Shown: piece after piece, positions 1 through 8,943 of the stretch
Layout: each line of letters begins with the position of its first letter
Numbering within the stretch: the first letter of the stretch is position 1
Assembly (NCBI GenBank): GCA_012515495.1
Contig: JAAYYH010000102.1
Coordinates: 1 to 21,660, forward strand
DNA from: Coriobacteriaceae bacterium
GTDB lineage: Bacteria > Actinomycetota > Coriobacteriia > Coriobacteriales > UBA8131
Direction: 5' to 3'
DNA: 21,660 bases
Made by a program: the position numbers and the translations under genes
Notes under the pieces: model-generated
What the model was told of the DNA's origin: nothing
Database searches by the model: none
The model's input: only the letters and a program-made list of their open reading frames with translations

Positions 1-782
1 GCTGTTTCGATCTGGTCAGGCTCACGCAGAACCTCAACCATTGACCTCAGCTCGCCTAGTGCATCCTTCGCTGTCCTGCGGACGGTTTGGATTGCCTCTT
101 CAGCCGCCATCGGATCACTTCTCAGTAATCGTTGCGCTACAGCAGCCTGCAAGGTGACAGCGGATAGCGAATGTGCTGTGATGTCATGGACCTCTCGCGC
201 AATCCGCACGCGCTCCTCTTCAACTCTCCGTCGGGTTGATTCCTCCTGAGCACGCTCTGCTTCCAAAGCACGGGTTTCGCTGATTGCCAATGATACCTGG
301 CGAGAGCGCAGCGCATCACCTAGAGCAGCCGCAGCGGCTATCAGGGCTACATTCTGACAACGGATCAAGAATACCAGAGCTATGGTAGCTGCCGACAGCG
401 GCACAAACAAGACAGCAGCGATGCTGATCAAGAGATAGATAACGGTTTCACGGCGAGAGTAATGCGATGCCAGCGTGTACAGCGCAACCATGTGCCCAGC
501 AGGAGAAACCAGTTGGCTGCTGTAGGCAAGTTGCGTTATGAGATATAGAAGCAAGGTGATGATCCAGACTGCTCGGGTGAAGCTGCGTCGGAGCAGCAGC
601 GGTAGTGCGCAGAGCAGCAGCAACATGATGGTACCGGGATTGACGGCGGATTGAACGATACCTGAAACCGACTGTGGATCTTCACCCAGTACCAGATAAT
701 ACGTCGAGGTGATCATCAGTTGAGCCACTGAGAAGACAACGACGACAACGACGATGGCCACATCTATAACATAGGGAGCCAA
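1..782 (-). CDS. Sensor histidine kinase, NarL/HisKA_3 type (C-terminus beyond window)
   Basis: This is the sensor half of a two-component system; it runs off the left edge, so the HATPase domain and any partner regulator are not visible. About 260 residues can be read. Several hydrophobic stretches (for example a run of five valines near residue 10, and LLLLCALPLLL) make an N-terminal multi-pass membrane sensor. A charged, probably coiled linker follows, then the HisKA_3 dimerisation box REVHDITAHSLSAV, with the phosphoacceptor His near residue 199 (codon at 186-188). The family autophosphorylates and passes phosphate to a LuxR-type regulator. No ATG opens this frame after its upstream stop. 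The best start is TTG at 782, behind a weak CAGG, with GTG at 761 as the alternative. It lies 34 nt after nadE on the same strand, so co-transcription is likely. The signal sensed is unknown. The family call is secure; the start is not. Confidence 0.85.
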   Translation of the reverse strand, partial: MAPYVIDVAIVVVVVVFSVAQLMITSTYYLVLGEDPQSVSGIVQSAVNPGTIMLLLLCALPLLLRRSFTRAVWIITLLLYLITQLAYSSQLVSPAGHMVALYTLASHYSRRETVIYLLISIAAVLFVPLSAATIALVFLIRCQNVALIAAAAALGDALRSRQVSLAISETRALEAERAQEESTRRRVEEERVRIAREVHDITAHSLSAVTLQAAVAQRLLRSDPMAAEEAIQTVRRTAKDALGELRSMVEVLREPDQIET

Positions 783-816
783 GTGCCTGAATGGCGAATC
801 GTGATATGCCGCATCA

Positions 817-2574
817 TCAGTTGGCAGAGATATCCCATCCCCCGGGTATGTCCCATCGATATATCAATCCCATATATGCCAGCAGGTCATCGCTTCTTGA
901 CAGGTTCCTGTCATGGTCGATGAAACCATTGGTCAATGGCCAGTTGCGATCGTCTCCCATATCCTCTGAGCCAAGAGTCGGTGCCAGTGGCTCCTGTCGA
1001 CGCTTGTATTCCGCCTTACGCACAGAGGAAAGTACTTCTGAGACCACTGTGGAATCGAGAGCCCTACCTTCTGGCTGCCTGCCTGAGTATTCCATAATCT
1101 GATCGACACCAAGGCCATCTTCGATATGCAACCGTAGAATCTGGTCAAGCAGTTCATATTCAGGCAGCGTATCGCTGTCCAGTTGGCCTGGATAGAGCTC
1201 TGCAGAAGGAGCTTTCGCGAGAGTCGTTTGCGGGATAATCGATTTTTGCTGATTCCGCCAAGACGCGAGGCCATAGACATCGGTCTTGTAGATATTCCCC
1301 AAAGGAGCGAATGCACCCGCGGTGTCACCGTATAACGTTGAAAATCCCATAGCAGCTTCAGATTTATTACCCGTGTTGATCAATAGCCAACCAAATGAAT
1401 TGGACAAGTGCATCAGATACGTCATCCTCATCCTGGCCTGGAGATTCTGGATGGCAACAGACGAGCCTTCTTGCCCCGTGGCTTTCTGGAATTGCTGTTT
1501 GATTGACTCGAATGGTTCGCCTATCGGCATCATCAACGTTTGGATACCGAGTTTTTCAGCGAGAGACCGTGCGTCTGTGACACTGCCCTCACTTGAATAG
1601 GGTCCGGGCATCAAGATGCCATGCACATGCTCAGCTCCTAAAGCATCTACAGCCAATGTTGCGACCACAGCTGAATCGATGCCTCCTGAGAGACCGATGA
1701 CAACATCGTTGAATCCGTTCTTGCTGACATAATCATGCAACGCCAGCTCCAAAGCCCTCCAGTCCGCCTCATAGGGCAATAACGGTTTTACCGTATGCTT
1801 ATCATGCTGTGTTGAGAGCTGCGTTTTAGGCTTAGTAGGTTTCCAATCGCTATCGCGAGGTATGACATTGCAGGTCAATACTTCCTCTTTAAACGGCACT
1901 GCAGAGCAAATCACCTCGCCATCAGCGTCTATTACGACACTCGCACCATCGAAAACCGATCGATCCTGACCACCAACGAGATTCGCGCAGATCAGACAGG
2001 TCTGGTAGTCTTGGGCTGTGGCACGCAGGAAGTTGAGCTGACTGGAAGAAGTGAACATGGTATTGGTGCCTTGGTATTCTTTTGCCAGCATCATGATGAC
2101 AATATCCGTTTTATCCAACTCATTGGCAGAATCTGGGAAATCATCTAGCAATATTGTGACATCATGCCCTTCTAACCTGATGCTCACCGACGCAGTCTCG
2201 ACATCTTCGTCAACGAGCATCTCGGTATCCACAAAGCCCAATGCGCCCCCCTTTCCCTCTCGGCAAAAGAGAACCTCAGGTTCACAGAAAAAGCTGAATT
2301 CACCTTCGATTGGTCTGGGCAACACAGTGCCGATCAACGTCGGTAGCGAAGAACGAGCGATGAAATCCTTGGCAACATCCAAGCATTCGGCCGCGAAGGC
2401 ATCTGAGTAGACCAAACCACCCAGGGGTGCTCCCGTGAGTGCGAATGCGGGAAAGACAACCAGATCGGGAGGATAGGTTGCCGCTGCGAGGGAATTGATG
2501 ACAGCGAGGGCTTTCTCAGCGTTCTCCCGCAAAGCTCCAACAGTAGGATTCACTTGGGCAATGGCGACATACAT
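817..2574 (-). CDS. nadE: NAD+ synthetase with a nitrilase-like domain that lacks the glutaminase triad
   Basis: NadE makes NAD+ from nicotinic acid adenine dinucleotide, ATP and a nitrogen donor in the cytoplasm. The 585-residue protein has the two-domain plan of glutamine-dependent NadE. Residues 1-240 are the CN-hydrolase fold and residues about 265-585 the synthetase. The synthetase is intact: P-loop SGGIDS at 296-301, then LQARMRMTYLM, NTGNKSE and the APSAELYPGQ segment. In the glutaminase half the fold landmarks remain (FPAFALTG, VGGQDRSVFDG), but the catalytic Glu of FPELALTGY is Ala43, the Lys region aligns to Asp116, and the Cys of the ICED motif is Leu143. The enzyme is therefore probably ammonia-dependent (inference). 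The ATG at 2574 was preferred to the longer frame from 2604 because AGGAGAG sits 6 nt upstream and the protein then starts MYVAIAQVNP, as the family does. It lies 71 nt after the hydrolase gene. Confidence 0.93.
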   Translation of the reverse strand: MYVAIAQVNPTVGALRENAEKALAVINSLAAATYPPDLVVFPAFALTGAPLGGLVYSDAFAAECLDVAKDFIARSSLPTLIGTVLPRPIEGEFSFFCEPEVLFCREGKGGALGFVDTEMLVDEDVETASVSIRLEGHDVTILLDDFPDSANELDKTDIVIMMLAKEYQGTNTMFTSSSQLNFLRATAQDYQTCLICANLVGGQDRSVFDGASVVIDADGEVICSAVPFKEEVLTCNVIPRDSDWKPTKPKTQLSTQHDKHTVKPLLPYEADWRALELALHDYVSKNGFNDVVIGLSGGIDSAVVATLAVDALGAEHVHGILMPGPYSSEGSVTDARSLAEKLGIQTLMMPIGEPFESIKQQFQKATGQEGSSVAIQNLQARMRMTYLMHLSNSFGWLLINTGNKSEAAMGFSTLYGDTAGAFAPLGNIYKTDVYGLASWRNQQKSIIPQTTLAKAPSAELYPGQLDSDTLPEYELLDQILRLHIEDGLGVDQIMEYSGRQPEGRALDSTVVSEVLSSVRKAEYKRRQEPLAPTLGSEDMGDDRNWPLTNGFIDHDRNLSRSDDLLAYMGLIYRWDIPGGWDISAN

Positions 2575-2645
2575 GGTCTTCTCTCCTATCGATGTAGCAC
2601 GCATAACCAGTCAGGGATCTGTGTGATGTCAGCTGGGACACACCA

Positions 2646-3281
2646 TCATATTCGAGCCAGTGCGCGATGGCGTTCCGTGCCAATACTCGTTGGCTGATCG
2701 TGACCTGGGTAAACCATGGTATTATCAGGTAGAAGAGCCAATCTTGATAGGCTTTCGCGCATCTGTCGGGGACTACCGGAGTGGAGATCGGTGCGCCCCT
2801 GAGCACCACAGAACAGTGTATCTCCCGAGAATAGCACTCCTTGACTTTCCTCATACAAACAGATGCTACCCACTGTGTGTCCGGGAGTATGTAAAACGGT
2901 GAAGCTCAGGTCCCCCAGAGTTAAGATATCACCGTCTTTGACAACAGATATCTTCTCAGGGATCTCGATGTGCAACCCTAAAGACAATGAGCCACTCGCC
3001 TTCTCCTCTGCCAAACCGTTGATTTCCAATTCATGAGCGTAGATAGGAGCATTCGAGATTTCCCCCAATGCGGCCAACGCACCAACATGGTCGCTATGTC
3101 GATGTGTTATCACTATCGCTTTAACTGTTCGTCCTGCTAAAGCCGACTCAATCCGTGCGATTCGCGAAGCAGGATCGATGACGATGCAGTTTTTCGAATC
3201 CTCATCCGCTGCAACGATATAACAGTTAGCGGTGAATCCCGGGATGTCACCAATTGGTAATTCGAGGGTTTGTATCTGCAT
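2646..3281 (-). CDS. Metallo-beta-lactamase-fold hydrolase (glyoxalase II-like)
   Basis: This 211-residue cytoplasmic hydrolase has the binuclear-metal signature of the family: THRHSDH at 59-65, His135 in HTPGHTVGS, Asp154 in FSGDTLF and His194 in YPGHDQPT. No signal peptide or extra domain is visible, and the length is typical of short YcbL/GloB-like proteins that act on thioesters such as S-lactoylglutathione. The substrate cannot be read from the sequence, so glyoxalase II is a fold-level analogy only. The ATG at 3281 has a good ribosome site (GGAAGGA) 6 nt upstream. The gene follows rel by 34 nt and precedes nadE by 71 nt on the same strand. A hydrolase of this class next to rel is a familiar neighbourhood in Gram-positive bacteria, so the position is conserved rather than telling. 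Confidence 0.9.
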   Translation of the reverse strand: MQIQTLELPIGDIPGFTANCYIVAADEDSKNCIVIDPASRIARIESALAGRTVKAIVITHRHSDHVGALAALGEISNAPIYAHELEINGLAEEKASGSLSLGLHIEIPEKISVVKDGDILTLGDLSFTVLHTPGHTVGSICLYEESQGVLFSGDTLFCGAQGRTDLHSGSPRQMRESLSRLALLPDNTMVYPGHDQPTSIGTERHRALARI

Positions 3282-3316
3282 GACTGATCCTTCCTTAACC
3301 TTGCGACTTCAGACGT

Positions 3317-5611
3317 TTAAAGGTCCTTGCGTTTGCGGACAACCTCACCTGGCAGCATACGACGAGCATCGATAACACCATCGACTGCTCGCAGATCGCG
3401 CAGTATCTTCTCGACATGGGCTATCTCGCTGACCTCAAAAAGGAACCTCATCTCCACGATACCATCTTTGTGCGTAGCCAGGTTCGCGCCCAAGATATTG
3501 ACTCCCCCACCGGAAAGCGAGACGGTCACATCTTGGAACAGCCTGAGGCGGTCAATCGCCTCAACAAAGACCTCTACGTTATATGCGCCCACAGCCGAGC
3601 CTGAAGAAGCCCACTCAACCTCGATGATACGCTCAGGCGAATCCAGAAGCGCGCGAGCGTTTGGGCAATTGGTACGATGTACCGTGACTCCCCGACCTCG
3701 AGTCACAAATCCGATGATCTCATCTCCCGGCACTGGATTGCAACAGCGCGACAGACGCACAAGAACATCGTCGTCCATCCCTTTTATAACAACACCGGTA
3801 GAGCTCTTGGTTTTGTGCTGATGACGTGGTTTGATAGGTTCCAACATCATCTCAGTCATGGAATCCAGGGTTACTGCCTTGTCAACAGATCCCGCCTGTT
3901 CACTTTCGTTGGTTTTGAGCAAGATGCGCAACAACTTGTTAGCCACCTGCTTGGCGCTGAGCTTGCCACTACCGATCATCACGAAGATATCATCAGGTGA
4001 GGTATAACCCAGCTCCTCAGACACCTTCTTAATCGCTTGCAGGGAGCGCACCGACGATAGTCCCAATCCGTTCTTACGCATCTCGCGACCCAATTGTTCT
4101 CTGCCATGCAGCAAGTCGTCTTCACGGCTCATCTTCGAGAAATAACTGCGTATCTTGGATCGAGCTGAAGGAGTCCTGACCATGCTGAGCCAATCACGGG
4201 ATGGCCCTGAGCTCTTTTGCGTGAGAATCTCAACGCGATCGCCCATCTGTAGCTCGTAACTGAGGGGCACTATCGAACCATTGACCTTTGCGCCAACACA
4301 ATGATTGCCTACCTCGGTGTGGATGGCATAGGCGAAATCGATGGGAGTTGAGCCTGAACGCAGGTTGATGACCTCACCTTTGGGGGTAAAGACAAAGACT
4401 TCCGAGTCGGTCAGGTCGACTTTGAGGGATTCCATGAACTCTTTTGGATCCTCTGCTTCATCCGCCCAGTCGAGCACTTGACGCAACCAAGCCAGTTGTT
4501 CGTCATAGATATCGAAGGAAGCACCGCTGTGCCCATCTTTGTAACGCCAATGTGCCGCCACGCCATATTCGCTTGTATGGTGCATCTCCTTCGTGCGGAT
4601 TTGGATCTCAAGTGGTCGCCCAGCCGGTCCGATGACCGTGGTATGCAAAGATTGATACATGTTGAATTTCGGCATGGCGATATAGTCTTTGAAGCGCCCT
4701 GGCATCGGACGCCAAATCGTATGGACTGCACCCAGGCTGGAGTAACAATCCTTGACAGTATCGACTATCAAGCGTAAAGCGATGAGGTCATAGATCTCGG
4801 AGAAGTCCTTGCCCTTTTGTGCCATCTTCTGATAGATGGAATACAGGTGCTTGGGGCGTCCGGTGATCTTAGCTACGATACCCAGTTTATCTAGCTCACG
4901 AGAAAGCTCAACTATCGTTCGGTCCAGATACTCCTCACGGGCACTGCGGGATTCTGCGACCATCCGAGAGACCTGTTGGAAACGCGCAGGTTCCAGATAG
5001 TAAAATGCCAGATCCTCCAGCTCCCATTTGATTGAATTGATACCCAGACGGTGTGCCAGGGGCGCGTAGATCTCCATAGTCTCCCTGGCTTTGAAGATGC
5101 GCCTGTCTTCTTTCAGGGCCATCAGTGTCCTCATATTGTGCAAGCGATCAGCCAATTTGATGACGATTACCCTGATGTCGCGAGCCATGGCGATCAACAT
5201 CTTGCGCAGGTTATTGACCTGCGATTCCGAAAGAGTCTCAATCTCGAGTCGCGTGATCTTGGTAACACCGTCAACCAGCTCCCTGACACTTGATGAGAAT
5301 TCCTTTTCTACCTCATGTAGTGTGGTCGAGGAGTCTTCAACCGTATCGTGAAGGATAGCGGCGGTAACTGTATCTACATCCATACGCAGTTCCGCTAAGA
5401 TCAGCGCGACCTGAACCGGATGATTGATAAAGGACTCACCGGTCTTGCGCACCTGTCCCTCGTGCGCTCTCTTGGCGAAGTCATACGCCTTTACCAACTG
5501 GTCTACCTCTTCTTCGCCCATGTAGGTCTGCGCCTGAGCACGCAGTTTGTCGAAGGCATCCAAAGAGATGTCGACGTTTTCCAGCGGTCCGGTAATCGGG
5601 TCTTTAATCAT
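3317..5611 (-). CDS. rel: Bifunctional (p)ppGpp synthetase/hydrolase Rel
   Basis: Rel makes and degrades (p)ppGpp, the stringent-response alarmone, in response to uncharged tRNA on the ribosome. All domains of a long RSH protein are present in 764 residues. The hydrolase HD domain (about 25-180) has HPVQVALIL, HDTVED at 88-93 and ADRLHNMRTL. The synthetase (about 235-345) has GRPKHLYSIYQKM and RFKD at 306-309, the RxKD form seen in bifunctional enzymes rather than the ExDD of RelA. TGS follows at about 403-464, then a zinc-finger region with CC at 623-624 and the HRTNCPNA motif, and a C-terminal ACT domain at about 675-752. Nothing suggests loss of either activity. The ATG at 5611 shares its A with the stop of the upstream RecJ fusion (TGATG), so translation is probably coupled. 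It is the only long RSH protein here. Confidence 0.97.
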   Translation of the reverse strand: MIKDPITGPLENVDISLDAFDKLRAQAQTYMGEEEVDQLVKAYDFAKRAHEGQVRKTGESFINHPVQVALILAELRMDVDTVTAAILHDTVEDSSTTLHEVEKEFSSSVRELVDGVTKITRLEIETLSESQVNNLRKMLIAMARDIRVIVIKLADRLHNMRTLMALKEDRRIFKARETMEIYAPLAHRLGINSIKWELEDLAFYYLEPARFQQVSRMVAESRSAREEYLDRTIVELSRELDKLGIVAKITGRPKHLYSIYQKMAQKGKDFSEIYDLIALRLIVDTVKDCYSSLGAVHTIWRPMPGRFKDYIAMPKFNMYQSLHTTVIGPAGRPLEIQIRTKEMHHTSEYGVAAHWRYKDGHSGASFDIYDEQLAWLRQVLDWADEAEDPKEFMESLKVDLTDSEVFVFTPKGEVINLRSGSTPIDFAYAIHTEVGNHCVGAKVNGSIVPLSYELQMGDRVEILTQKSSGPSRDWLSMVRTPSARSKIRSYFSKMSREDDLLHGREQLGREMRKNGLGLSSVRSLQAIKKVSEELGYTSPDDIFVMIGSGKLSAKQVANKLLRILLKTNESEQAGSVDKAVTLDSMTEMMLEPIKPRHQHKTKSSTGVVIKGMDDDVLVRLSRCCNPVPGDEIIGFVTRGRGVTVHRTNCPNARALLDSPERIIEVEWASSGSAVGAYNVEVFVEAIDRLRLFQDVTVSLSGGGVNILGANLATHKDGIVEMRFLFEVSEIAHVEKILRDLRAVDGVIDARRMLPGEVVRKRKDL

Positions 5612-8600
5612 CAGTTCTCTTGTCCTGTCAGCAAGCGCATATCAGGCAGTATCGGTGCGCTCACCCGTGTTTGCAGTTCGGATATCGGCGCACTAAGTGC
5701 CCATTCTTTGAATTCCTCAAATGATAACAGCTCTTTGCACCCTTCGAGATATCTGCAACTCGATGTTAACTCAACTCTCTCCCTTACTTTGGTCAGCACC
5801 AAGCTTCTGACGTCTGTATCCGATGAAATCCCTTTTTCCTCAATTAATCCCAATTCTGTGAAGATTGCGAGGGCTGCGATGATACCCTTCTGCTCGAATC
5901 CGCAGTGTGGGTTAATGCGCAGGCATTCACGTAGCAATTCTGCTGAGTTAGTTTTTCTGAGGTTCGTGGGACTGATATTCCTCAACGCTCGATACAGCGT
6001 CGCCAGATCATCACGTTGTGGCGCACTAGCTAAGAGGATACGCTTGTTGATGGACACATCTGCCCTACCATAAAGCAGTGATATCTTAGCTTGTCTGCCA
6101 TCCCTACCTGCACGGCCGGAGAGTTGATTGAAGGCGACTTCGTTGAAGGGTAGATGATAGAGCACCACGTTTTGGATATCAGGCAGATTAATCCCTTCTC
6201 CAAACGCGCTTGTGGAAACGATAGCGCGCATCTCCCCTGCTCGGAACAAAGATTCCACTACCTTGCGATCGTCTCTGCTCAGTCCCGCATGGTAGAACGC
6301 GATCCGGGTAGCCATGAAGGGCAGTCGTTTTCTCAGCATCCGAGTCAAGACTATGGATTCATCTCTGGAGTTGACGTAGATCAGCGTCTTATCCTCATAC
6401 ATTACCAGACTGGCAAGACAGGCTTGCCTCTTATTGGTATCCCGATAATCCTCGACACAGAGGTTCTCTCGCACCCGTGAGTCCACCACGGTATGCTGAA
6501 TGCCCAATTCTGAGACTATGGTTCTTGCGATGGTATGGTCCGCTGTAGCCGTCACAGCCAGGACAGTGAGGGCATTAAACTGAGTCAGAACGTTTCTGAG
6601 CATACCGTATACCGGGCGGTAACCTAATCGGTCTACAGCAATATGATGAGCCTCGTCAATCACCAAAAAACCGACGTTTTTGGCAGATGCAAAGCTACTT
6701 GTGTTGAAATAGAGGAACTCAGGTGTTGTCAATACGATATCGATATCACCATTTTGTAGGCCATTGAAGACTGCCTCGCGCTGTTGCGAATCGGATTCGC
6801 CCGTTACTACAGCAAGTACTAGGCCGAAACCCGCAAAGATCTCCTTGAGATGATACTCCTGATCAGCTATCAAAGCACGGAGCGGATAGACGAAGATGCT
6901 GGCTTGACCATCACGCAAAGCTGTTTTGGCAGCATGCAGCTGGAATATCAGGGATTTACCGCCACCTGTGGCCATAACCGTCAGTACCGATTCCCTCATG
7001 TGCAGATGATGAAGGGCGAGAGATTGGGCTTCATGCAGAACACAATCTGGCCCGATGAGTGCTTCCTGCAGCGCAGTCGTGAGCCGAGCGCCATCTTCAC
7101 GGGCAAGTTTTCGCCAAAACGCGCGATCCCCACTACGCGGCGGATGATCCGTGATATCGACGATCTGACGCTGTGCTGAGCCTTCGTCCTTGACACGAAC
7201 AACTGGATTGATCTGCTTGATCAGAGCCTTGGGTTTTGTAAGCCCATTCCAAGTATCGACACACAGATTATAGATAACATCGATCAGTCCCTCGTGGCCG
7301 AGAAGTGTATCGATGTTCGGGCAGTTGAAATATATCGCCGCGACATCGTTAAAACCATCTGAAAGCACACAGGATAAGTGATTCTTCGCAACACCCACCG
7401 CTCGAGCTGACTTGAGGAAAATGTTCGTACTGACAAACAACGGTTGCTTGTTCTCTTGACCAAACGGTTCCAGCTTCTGCAGCTCAGCTATGCCATCTAC
7501 ATCGATTTCAGCTAGTTTCAATCGTACATCGACATCTAGTGCCGGATGGAAATGTTCTCGTGGCTCGTCGGCCAATATCTGTTCCATACGGTCTTTGAAG
7601 ACAGCGATCATCTGACGATGGACAGTCACGCCTACTGCTTCCTCATGACCGCCATAACGCAGCGTCAGGTCTTCACAGCTACTGACAGCTTGGAAAAGAT
7701 TCACAGTACCAACACTACGACCCGATCCTCTCGCCTCATCACCATCCAAAGTGAAGACGATTACCGGTATCCCAAAACGCTTTGCCAAACGGGACGCCGC
7801 AATACCCTTGACACCTTCATGCCAATCCTCATCGGCTAACACCAGGATATGCTGGCCAACGTACCGTGCCTCAGCCTGACGTGATGCCTCTAAGATAAGC
7901 TGCGCTTCGATATCCCGTCTCTGTTGATTGAGCAGCTCGAGCAGTTCGGCGTAGTGTGCCGAGTGGGCAGATTCATCACTGATTAGCAGTTCCAGCGCCA
8001 ACGTGGCATCTCCCATACGACCAGCTGCGTTCAGTCGCGGTATCAGGCCATAGGAGAGTTCGCTAGCTGATAGATCTCCCTTGGCTTTTCGACATAGCGC
8101 TAGTGACGCAGCAATACCAAGTCGCGGCGACAGATTGATCTGCTTCAGGCCTTCGACTACGAGTGACCTGTTCTCACCGATAAGTGGCATGATATCGGCA
8201 ATGGTACCCAAAGTAGCTAGGTCGACGAAATCCAACCAAAGTTGCGGCTTACCAAACCTGGCTCCAAGCAAGGCCACCAGTTTCAGTGCCACACCTGCAC
8301 CCGCCAGTATCCCGGCAGGGGAACCATCTACCAGCTTCGGATCGGTGATCGGGATACCCTCAGGGACCAAACCCGAGGCCTCATGGTGGTCTGTGATCAC
8401 CACCTCTATACCCCTTCGTAACAGGCTTTCGACTTCATCGCGAGCCGAGATACCACAGTCAACGGTTATCAGCAGTTCAGGGTCAAGCTCGTAGACGCGA
8501 GCTAATGCCGCTTGGGTGAGTCCATAGCCCTCATCTATCCGATTTGGTATCAGATACGAAGGATCATTGCCTAGCGCTCTGAGTGCCAGCACCATGATCG

Positions 8601-8895
8601 CAGTCGCCGAGACGCCGTCCAGATCAAAATCCCCAAATATCAGAATACGTTTATTGGCACGTATCGCTGCCTCAACGGCGTCGACTGCCGTTGTCATCCC
8701 AGGTATCATCCCGGGATCGCTCCAGTCCCGACTAAGTGATGGGTTCAGAAATGAATCGACCTGGGCAGCAGTAGTGAAGCCTCGAGCCACCAAGGTTCGA
8801 GCGACAAGATAGCCTAAGCCACAGTCCCGCTGCAGCTGACGCACAGTCGCATCGTCGGCCGATCTTGCTTTCCATTGTTTATGGTCTGGAGTCAA
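5611..8895 (-). CDS. recJ: RecJ single-strand exonuclease fused to a RecQ-like DEAH helicase
   Basis: This 1094-residue protein joins two DNA-repair enzymes. Residues 1 to about 565 are RecJ: GDFDLDG at 88-94, DCG at 146-148, DHH at 169-171, LNAAGRM at 288-294, a DHHA1 domain with DWHEGVKGIAASRL and GGHEEAVG (415-422), and an OB-like segment with PFGQENKQP. Residues about 605-960 are a superfamily 2 helicase: Walker A ATGGGKS 642-648, DEAH 747-750, TAT 782-784 and QLSGRAGRDG 924-933, closest to RecQ. The four-cysteine RecQ zinc domain and an HRDC domain are not recognisable; the C-terminal 130 residues hold Cys991, 998, 1047 and 1053 in a different spacing. RecJ degrades single strands 5' to 3', so a built-in unwinding motor could feed it (inference). 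The start is TTG at 8895; an in-frame stop lies four codons upstream. The stop overlaps the rel start. Confidence 0.93.
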   Translation of the reverse strand: MTPDHKQWKARSADDATVRQLQRDCGLGYLVARTLVARGFTTAAQVDSFLNPSLSRDWSDPGMIPGMTTAVDAVEAAIRANKRILIFGDFDLDGVSATAIMVLALRALGNDPSYLIPNRIDEGYGLTQAALARVYELDPELLITVDCGISARDEVESLLRRGIEVVITDHHEASGLVPEGIPITDPKLVDGSPAGILAGAGVALKLVALLGARFGKPQLWLDFVDLATLGTIADIMPLIGENRSLVVEGLKQINLSPRLGIAASLALCRKAKGDLSASELSYGLIPRLNAAGRMGDATLALELLISDESAHSAHYAELLELLNQQRRDIEAQLILEASRQAEARYVGQHILVLADEDWHEGVKGIAASRLAKRFGIPVIVFTLDGDEARGSGRSVGTVNLFQAVSSCEDLTLRYGGHEEAVGVTVHRQMIAVFKDRMEQILADEPREHFHPALDVDVRLKLAEIDVDGIAELQKLEPFGQENKQPLFVSTNIFLKSARAVGVAKNHLSCVLSDGFNDVAAIYFNCPNIDTLLGHEGLIDVIYNLCVDTWNGLTKPKALIKQINPVVRVKDEGSAQRQIVDITDHPPRSGDRAFWRKLAREDGARLTTALQEALIGPDCVLHEAQSLALHHLHMRESVLTVMATGGGKSLIFQLHAAKTALRDGQASIFVYPLRALIADQEYHLKEIFAGFGLVLAVVTGESDSQQREAVFNGLQNGDIDIVLTTPEFLYFNTSSFASAKNVGFLVIDEAHHIAVDRLGYRPVYGMLRNVLTQFNALTVLAVTATADHTIARTIVSELGIQHTVVDSRVRENLCVEDYRDTNKRQACLASLVMYEDKTLIYVNSRDESIVLTRMLRKRLPFMATRIAFYHAGLSRDDRKVVESLFRAGEMRAIVSTSAFGEGINLPDIQNVVLYHLPFNEVAFNQLSGRAGRDGRQAKISLLYGRADVSINKRILLASAPQRDDLATLYRALRNISPTNLRKTNSAELLRECLRINPHCGFEQKGIIAALAIFTELGLIEEKGISSDTDVRSLVLTKVRERVELTSSCRYLEGCKELLSFEEFKEWALSAPISELQTRVSAPILPDMRLLTGQEN

Positions 8896-8930
8896 GGACT
8901 TCTCTCATATTCTGCTCGTGTCTCGTGTAT

Positions 8931-8943
8931 ATTCTGACAGAAT
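8931..8943. repeat. 13-bp palindrome upstream of recJ
   Basis: The sequence ATTCTG-A-CAGAAT is a perfect inverted repeat (6-bp arms, one central base), 35 bp upstream of the recJ start codon. It partly overlaps an 11-nt element that also occurs next to the queH start. It could be an operator or chance. A second CAGAATAT copy lies closer to recJ on the minus strand, near 8908-8915. Confidence 0.4.

Noticed and set aside
733..755. Repeated GACAACGAC units in the histidine kinase start region
   Set aside because: They encode the run of valines of a membrane helix, with only two units; too few to argue for slippage.
5420..6073. A 217-residue plus-strand frame opposite rel and recJ
   Set aside because: It lies wholly antisense to two well-conserved genes, has no family features, and is one of many antisense shadows.
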